The notes below the pieces were generated by a model. The model saw only the letters and a program-made list of their open reading frames with translations, was not told the DNA's origin and searched no databases. Below, piece after piece: positions 58,714 through 64,000 of a DNA stretch of 64,000 bases (position 1 is the stretch's first letter; every line of letters starts with the position of its first letter). The DNA is from DASSQJ01 sp963772645. Its GTDB lineage: Bacteria > Actinomycetota > Actinomycetes > Actinomycetales > Dermatophilaceae. The stretch lies in assembly GCA_963772645.1 (NCBI GenBank), contig CAVYYD010000015.1, forward strand, positions 248,001 to 312,000, given 5' to 3'. The translations under genes were made by a program, and so were the position numbers.

Positions 58714-59176
58714 CCGACGCCTTCGCCTGGTCCTCCTCGACGTCCTCGTCCTCGTCCTCCCGCTCGTGGCGGTACGGGTCGGCCTCGCCCGCGTGCGCCG
58801 CCCCCGCCGCCGAGGCCGCCACCTCGGCGTCCCGCTGCCGGGCCTCACGCAGCAGGTCCTCGAGGTGGGCGGCGGTCTCCGGGATGGCGTCGGGGATGAA
58901 CTCCAGCGACGGCGTGAGCCGGATGCCGAGCTGCTTGCCCACGAACGAGCGGAGCCGGCCCTTGTGGTCCTCGAGGATGCGGGCGGTGCGCTCCCGCTGC
59001 GCCGCGTCCCCGAAGACGGTGTAGAAGAGTGTCGCGTGCTGGAGGTCGCCGGTGACCCGGACGTCGGTGAGCGTGACGAACCCCAGGTCGGGGTCCTTGA
59101 CGATCGACTCCAGGTTCGCGGCGGTCACCGTCTTGATGCGGTCGGCGACCCGGCGGGCGCGTGCTTCGTCGGCCAC
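58697..59176 (-). CDS. rbfA: Ribosome-binding factor A
   Basis: 159 residues; a KH-domain protein for 30S maturation. Core at 1-118 with ARRVADRIKTVTAANLE, FVTLTDVRVTGDLQHATLFY and LRSFVGKQLGIRLTPSLEF; the last 40 residues are an acidic, variable tail (EDEDEDVEEDQ). GGAGGAG site before GTG 59176. It follows infB after an unusually long 251-bp gap. Confidence 0.96.
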   Translation of the reverse strand: MADEARARRVADRIKTVTAANLESIVKDPDLGFVTLTDVRVTGDLQHATLFYTVFGDAAQRERTARILEDHKGRLRSFVGKQLGIRLTPSLEFIPDAIPETAAHLEDLLREARQRDAEVAASAAGAAHAGEADPYRHEREDEDEDVEEDQAKASGAEAG

Positions 59177-59427
59177 GGCTCCTCCTCGGCTCGGTGGGAC
59201 AGGGCGGCCTCCACCCTAGGTGCTCGGTGCGGCGATGGTCGCCTGACGCCGGCCCGGGGTCACTGCACCGACGAGGACACGCCCTCCGCCCCGAAGGGTG
59301 GACGGCGTGTCCTCGTCGGTCGACGGGTCGTCGCTGCGCTCAGGCGCGCGGCTTCTCCCACGCAGACCGTGGGACCCACCGCATCTCGGCGGTCGAGATG
59401 CGGTCGGGCCGTGCGCCTTCACCGCGC
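59177..59427 (-). terminator. Hairpin array after infB with a copied infB end
   Basis: Three stems in a row: a 17-bp perfect arm pair at 59267-59283/59304-59320, TCCCACG/CGTGGGA at about 59355-59373, and an 11-bp pair at 59378-59388/59394-59404. A 24-bp segment at 59336-59359 exactly repeats 59424-59447, the last codons and stop of infB. Likely a terminator region generated by local duplication, separating infB from rbfA. Confidence 0.75.
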
Positions 59428-62279
59428 TCAGGCGCGCGGCTTCTCCCGCATCTCGTAGGTGGTGATGAGGTCCTCGAGCTGCAGGTCGTTGTACGACCCG
59501 AGGTTGATGCCGCACTCGAAGCCCTCGCGGACCTCGGTCACGTCGTCCTTGAACCGGCGCAGGCCGGCCACCTCGACGTTCTCGGCGACGACCACCCCGT
59601 TCCGGGTGATCCGGGCCTTGGTGCCACGGCGGATCTCGCCGCTGCGCACGATCGACCCGGCGATGTTGCCGAACTTGCTCGAGCGGAAGATCTCGCGGAT
59701 CTCGGCGGACCCGAGCTCGACCTCCTCGAACTCCGGCTTGAGCATCCCCTTGAGGGCCTGCTCGATCTCCTCGATCGCCTGGTAGATGACCGAGTAGTAC
59801 CGGATCTCGACGCCCTCGCGCTCGGCGACCTCGGCGTTCTGGCCCTCGGCCCGCACGTTGAAGCCGATGATGATCGCGTTGGAGGCCATCGCGAGGTTGA
59901 TGTTGTTCAGCGTGATCGCGCCGACCCCGCGGTCGATGATCCGCAGGTCGACCTCGTCGCCGACGTCGATCTGCAGCAGTGCGTCCTCCAGCGCCTCGAC
60001 CGAACCCGACACGTCACCCTTGAGGATGAGGTTGAGGGTGTCGACCTTGCCGGCGGCCAGGGCCTCGTTGAGGTCCTCGAGCGAGATCCGCTTGCGGGCC
60101 TTGGCCAGCGATGCCTGGCGGTCGGCCGCCTCGCGCTTCTCGGCGATCTGCCGGGCGGTGCGGTCGTCCGGGGCGACGACGAAGGTGTCGCCGGCGCGGG
60201 GGACCGAGGAGAGCCCGAGCACCTGGACGGGGCGCGACGGTGCCGCCTCGTCGAGGTTCTGCCCGTGCTCGTCGAGCATCGCCCGGACCCGCCCGTGGGC
60301 GGACCCGGCGACGATCGCGTCACCGACGTGCAGGGTGCCCGACTGGATGAGCACGGTCGCGGTGGCACCGCGGCCCTTGTCGAGGTTGGCCTCGATGGCC
60401 ACGCCGCGCGCGTCGCGGTCGGGGTTGGCCCGCAGGTCGAGCGCCGCGTCCGCGGTGAGCAGGACGGCCTCGAGCAGCTGGTCGATGTTCTGCCCCTGCT
60501 TGGCCGAGACGTCGACGAACATCGTCTCCCCGCCGTACTCCTCGGCGACGAGGTTGTACTCGGTGAGCTGCTGGCGGATCTTGGCCGGGTTGGCACCCTC
60601 GACGTCGATCTTGTTGACCGCGACGACGATCGGCACGTCGGCCGCCTGCATGTGGTTGAGCGCCTCGACCGTCTGCGGCATGACGCCGTCGTCGGCCGCG
60701 ACGACGAGGATCGCGATGTCGGTCACCTTCGCACCGCGGGCCCGCATGGCGGTGAACGCCTCGTGGCCCGGGGTGTCGATGAAGGTGATCGCGCGGTCGA
60801 CGCCCTCGTGCTCGCGGTGGACCTGGTAGGCACCGATGTGCTGGGTGATGCCGCCGGTCTCACCGCCCGCGACGTCCTCGTGGCGGATGGCGTCGAGCAG
60901 GCGGGTCTTCCCGTGGTCGACGTGGCCCACGACGGTGACGACCGGCGGCCGCGCCGCGAGGTCCTCCTCGTCCTCGGAGTCGATGCCGACGTCGAGGTCG
61001 ATGTCGAAGGAGTCGTAGAGCTCGCGCTCCTCCTCCTCCGGGCTGACCATCCGGATGTCGTACCCGAGCTCGGAGCCGAGGACCCTGAAGGTGTCCTCGT
61101 CGAGGCTCTGGGTGGCCGTGGCCATCTCACCGAGGTGGAACAGCACGGTGACCAGGGATGCCGGGTTGGCGTTGATCTTGTCGGCGAAGTCGGTGAGGCT
61201 CGCGCCCTGACGGACGCGGATGACGGTCGACCCGTCGCCGCGGGGGACGCTGACGCCACCGATGGTCGGCGCCTGCATCTCCTCGAACTCCTGGCGCTTG
61301 GCGCGCTTGGACTTCCGCCCGCGCTGCGGCCGGCCGCCACCGCGGCCGAACGCACCCTGGGTGGAGCCGCGGCCGCCACGGCCGCCGGGACCACCCGGAC
61401 GACCGGCGAAGCCACCGCCACCGGGACGGCCGGCGCCGACGCCGGCGCCGCCGGGGCGTCCGCCCCGGGCGGGCCGGTCACCCGGACGGGGCACGGCGCT
61501 GCGGTCGGGCATCATCCCCGGGCTGGGCCGGACGCCGCCGGGGCGCGGGCCACCGGGGCCGCTCGTGCCACCGGGGCGGGGCCCCGGACGGCTCTGCGGG
61601 CGCGGCATCCCCTGGCTCTGGGCGAAGGGGTTGTTGCCGGGGCGCGGCGCAGCCTCGCGGCTGCGGCCCATGCCCTGGCTGGGAGCGTACGGGTTGTTGC
61701 CCGGACGCGGACCCGACGGACGTGGGGCCGGACGCGGACCCCCGGACGGGCTCCCCCACCCTCGCGGGCGGCGGGCGCGGCCGGGGCCGCGGGCGTCGAG
61801 GGACGGGCCGGGCCCGGGGTGGGACGCGACGGCGCTTCGGGGGTGCTCGCAGCCGGCGCGGCGGGAGCCTCGGGGGCGGGCGCCGGTGCTGACGCCGGTG
61901 CCGAGGCCGCCGGTGACGCCGGGGTCGACGGAGTCGGAGCGGGGGCGGCCGGAGCCGGAGCCGCCGGAGCCTCGGCCGCCGGAGCCTTCGGAGCGGCCGG
62001 GGAGGTCGGCGCCTGAGGCGCCGCCGGGGCAGGCTGGGGGGCCGGCGCGCTGGCCGGGGCCGGGGCGTTGGCCGCCGGTGCTGCCGAGGCCTTCTTGGAG
62101 GGCTGGCCGCCCTGGGCCTTGTCGGCCGGGAACTTCTCGTTGTAGCGCCGGACCACCGGCGCCTCGATCGTGGAGCTCGCGCTCTTGACGTACTCGCCCA
62201 TCGCATTGAGGCGCTCGAGGACGACCTTGCTGGTCTCCCCGCGCTCCTTCGCGAGTGCGCTCACACGGACTTTCGACAC
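59428..62279 (-). CDS. infB: Translation initiation factor IF-2, reading frame broken by one missing base
   Basis: About 950 residues if one base is added. N-terminus: IF2_N domain (VRVSALAKERGETSKVVLERL), long Ala/Pro linker, Gly/Arg/Pro-rich region, second IF2_N-like domain, G domain (GHVDHGKTRLLD, DTPGHEAFTAM, NKID) and the C-terminal beta-barrel and fMet-tRNA domains ending EMREKPRA. The frames of the two parts meet near 61755: one reads AAREGGGARPG, the other GSPSGGPRPAP. Adding one C to the run of five at 61753-61757 joins them. Start GTG 62279 behind AGGAGA. The gene is essential, so a sequence error is likely. Confidence 0.93.
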
Positions 62280-62373
62280 ATCTCTCCTGTCCAGGTCCGT
62301 GCCGGGGCGGCTCGGACCGTCGTTACAGCTGGGGGGTGCTCATCGCTGAGTACTCATCGGGTGCTCATCGCGT

Positions 62374-62712
62374 TCAAACCCGCTTCCGGTTCTCGTGCAG
62401 TGACGGTTCTTCCTGTGCGTGGTCCGCGACCCACCCCACCACCAGGGTGGTGTCCGGCCCGGTGCTGCTGCGCAGCGCCCGGCCGAACGCCTTGCGGCGG
62501 AGGGCGAGGTCGAGGCACGAGACGCCCGGGTGCAGCCATGCGCCGCGCCCCGGACGACGGCGCTCGGGATCGGGAACGACGACGGGACCGCCATCCTTCC
62601 CCACCTCGAGAACCACTCGCAGGAGGGCCGACCGGCTATCCGCCCCACGGCATCCGATGCAGGTGCGCACCGGACCCCCGGGCCGGGGTCCAGACCGGTC
62701 GGTCTTCGCCAT
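62374..62712 (-). CDS. ylxR: YlxR-family RNA-binding protein (DUF448)
   Basis: 112 residues. VRTCIGCRGADSRSALLRVV near residue 15 and RGAWLHPGVSCLDLALRRKAF near residue 65 are the YlxR marks. Members bind nucleic acid and, in Firmicutes, influence metabolism and RNase P; sits between nusA and infB as in most bacteria. Starts at ATG 62712 (GTG at VRTCIG is possible). The 94-bp gap to infB contains two copies of GGGTGCTCATCGC (62332-62344, 62357-62369). Confidence 0.94.
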   Translation of the reverse strand: MAKTDRSGPRPGGPVRTCIGCRGADSRSALLRVVLEVGKDGGPVVVPDPERRRPGRGAWLHPGVSCLDLALRRKAFGRALRSSTGPDTTLVVGWVADHAQEEPSLHENRKRV

Positions 62713-62729
62713 CCTACCGCCTGCGCGGG

Positions 62730-63785
62730 TCAGGGCGTCGCGGCGGCATCGCCGGCGGCCCCGGCCGCCGGCTCGGTGTCGGGCCGGATGTCGATCCGCC
62801 AGCCGGTCAGCTTCGCTGCCAGCCGGGCGTTCTGGCCCTCCCGACCGATCGCGAGGGAGAGCTGGTAGTCGGGCACGACGACCCGGGCCGCCCGCAGCTT
62901 GGGGTCGACGACCTGGACCGAGGACACCCGGGCCGGGGAGAGGGCCGCGGCGATGAACTGGGCGGGGTCCGATGACCAGTCGACGATGTCGATCTTCTCG
63001 CCCTGCAGCTCGGCCATGACGGCGCGCACCCGCTGGCCCATCGGGCCGATGCACGCGCCCTTGGCGTTGAGCCCCGGCACCGTGGAGTGCACCGCCATCT
63101 TCGTCCGGTGCCCGGCCTCGCGGGCGAGGGCGGCGATCTCCACGCTGCCGTCGGCGATCTCGGGCACCTCGAGTGCGAAGAGCTTGCGGACCAGGTTCGG
63201 GTGGGTGCGGGAGAGACCGATCTGCGGACCGCGGGGGCCCCGCTTGACCGAGACGACGAAGGTGCGAAGCCGTTGGCCGTGCGCGTAGGTCTCGCCCGGG
63301 ACCTGCTCGGCCGCGGGCAGGATGCCCTCGACGGTCCCGAAGTCGACGGTCACGTGCCGCGGGTCGGGGCTCTGCTGCACCACGCCGGCGACGATGTCGC
63401 CCTCCCGGCCCCGGAAGTCGCCGAGGATCGCGTCGTCCTCGATGTCGCGCAGCCGCTGGACGATGACCTGGCGGGCCGTGGCCGCGGCGACCCGCCCGAA
63501 GCCGGTGGGAGTGTCGTCGAACTCGGGCCCGAGCTCCCGCAGCGGGCGGGCCGGGTTGCCCTCCTCGTCCAGGGCTCCCTCGGGCGCCGGCGTCTCGACC
63601 TCCTCGCGGGCCCAGATGACGACGTGGCCGGACTTGCGGTCCAGCTCGGCGCGGGCGTGCCGGACGTGGCCGTCGGTGCGTTGGTAGGCCAGGAGCAGCG
63701 CCTGCTCGATGGCCGGGATGAGCACCTCGAGGGAGATGCCGCGCTCCCGCTCGAGCGCGCGCAGGGCGGCCAGGTCGATGTCCAC
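62730..63785 (-). CDS. nusA: Transcription termination/antitermination factor NusA
   Basis: 351 residues, the shorter actinobacterial form without C-terminal acidic repeats. N-terminal RNA-polymerase-binding domain (1-110), S1 domain (about 125-200, GDIVAGVVQQSPDPRHVTVDFG) and two KH domains (GACIGPMGQRVRAVMAELQGE and SLAIGREGQNARLAAKLTGW). Start is GTG 63785, two bases after the rimP stop. Confidence 0.98.
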   Translation of the reverse strand: MDIDLAALRALERERGISLEVLIPAIEQALLLAYQRTDGHVRHARAELDRKSGHVVIWAREEVETPAPEGALDEEGNPARPLRELGPEFDDTPTGFGRVAAATARQVIVQRLRDIEDDAILGDFRGREGDIVAGVVQQSPDPRHVTVDFGTVEGILPAAEQVPGETYAHGQRLRTFVVSVKRGPRGPQIGLSRTHPNLVRKLFALEVPEIADGSVEIAALAREAGHRTKMAVHSTVPGLNAKGACIGPMGQRVRAVMAELQGEKIDIVDWSSDPAQFIAAALSPARVSSVQVVDPKLRAARVVVPDYQLSLAIGREGQNARLAAKLTGWRIDIRPDTEPAAGAAGDAAATP

Positions 63786-63787
63786 GG

Positions 63788-64000
63788 TCAGCTCTCCTTG
63801 CTCTCGGCGGGGCGGGTGAACTCGACCTGCACGAGGGCGCGGTCCACGGCGTCGTAGGGAACGGTCTTCGGGCCCCCCGGGGAGGTCCCGGCGGCCGGGA
63901 CCTCGAGGGTGACCCCGGTGCGGTCCGCGCGGACCACCCGGCCAGTCGTCTCCGTACCGCCGTGGTGCAGACGGACGAGGCGCCCGACGTTGCGCTGGAA
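63788..64000 (-). CDS. rimP: Ribosome maturation factor RimP, C-terminal part
   Basis: Only the last 70 residues are inside the window. They read FQRNVGRLVRLHHGG, GRVVRADRTGVTLEVP, and end YDAVDRALVQVEFTRP plus a short tail, which is the Sm-like C-terminal domain of RimP. The position directly before nusA is the universal one. The N-terminal domain lies beyond base 64000. Confidence 0.93.
   Translation of the reverse strand, partial: FQRNVGRLVRLHHGGTETTGRVVRADRTGVTLEVPAAGTSPGGPKTVPYDAVDRALVQVEFTRPAESKES

Overview
The window comes from a very GC-rich bacterium. Conserved gene orders, LexA boxes of the TCGAAC-N4-GTTCGA type, a SAM-IV riboswitch, GTG starts joined by 4-base overlaps and many start codons 6-7 nt behind a TANNNT hexamer all point to Actinomycetota. 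The gene set best fits the Micrococcales, perhaps an Intrasporangiaceae-like genome; the genus is inference. I see no rRNA, insertion sequence, prophage or CRISPR array. One tRNA gene is present.

Layout. 1-8.5 kb: a TetR-controlled ABC exporter (cut by the left edge), an autoregulated-looking small protein, a winged-helix protein, the divergent SOS pair lexA / LysM division-inhibitor-like gene, a DUF4259 protein and a sirtuin. 8.5-15.1 kb: LysR regulator, comEA-comEC DNA uptake genes, plsY, degV and an anchored secreted protein. 15.1-21.4 kb: a two-component system followed by a tightly coupled five-gene run (anchored Pro-rich protein, ApbE, heme-b membrane protein, NuoF-like protein, 3-Cys ferredoxin) that looks like a trans-membrane electron-transfer module. 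21.4-26.2 kb: a SAM-IV-controlled cysteine-desulfurase-like gene, then leuS behind a leucine leader peptide and intrinsic terminator. 26.2-31.8 kb: SMR efflux pump/TetR pair with two perfect operators, YhhN protein, flavin monooxygenase, glutathione peroxidase, metallophosphoesterase, tag and tRNA-Ala. 31.9-42.1 kb: the conserved rplU-rpmA-obgE-proB ... proA ... nadD-rsfS neighbourhood with added pyridoxal kinase, amidohydrolase and glycosyltransferase genes. 42.1-51.6 kb: RNase E/G and the TIGR03936/TIGR03960 tRNA/rRNA-modification-type pair, here separated by an aminotransferase, a thioesterase and a K+ channel. 51.6-57 kb: FAD oxidoreductase, isoaspartyl methyltransferase-like protein, acyl-CoA ligase and RodA/FtsW. 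56.8-64 kb: the rimP-nusA-ylxR-infB-rbfA-truB-ribF translation operon, cut by the right edge.

The most interesting regulatory finding is the leuS leader: an 8-residue leaderless peptide with four Leu codons, two of them the rare CUU, followed by a terminator whose 3' arm is also the leuS ribosome-binding site. The most interesting gene set is the two-component/ApbE/heme-b/NuoF-like/ferredoxin region, which has no visible FMN-acceptor protein and has altered iron-sulfur ligands.

Caution: infB, rne and a histidine phosphatase gene each carry single-base frameshifts in or next to G/C runs. As the first two should be essential, sequence errors are the simplest explanation.
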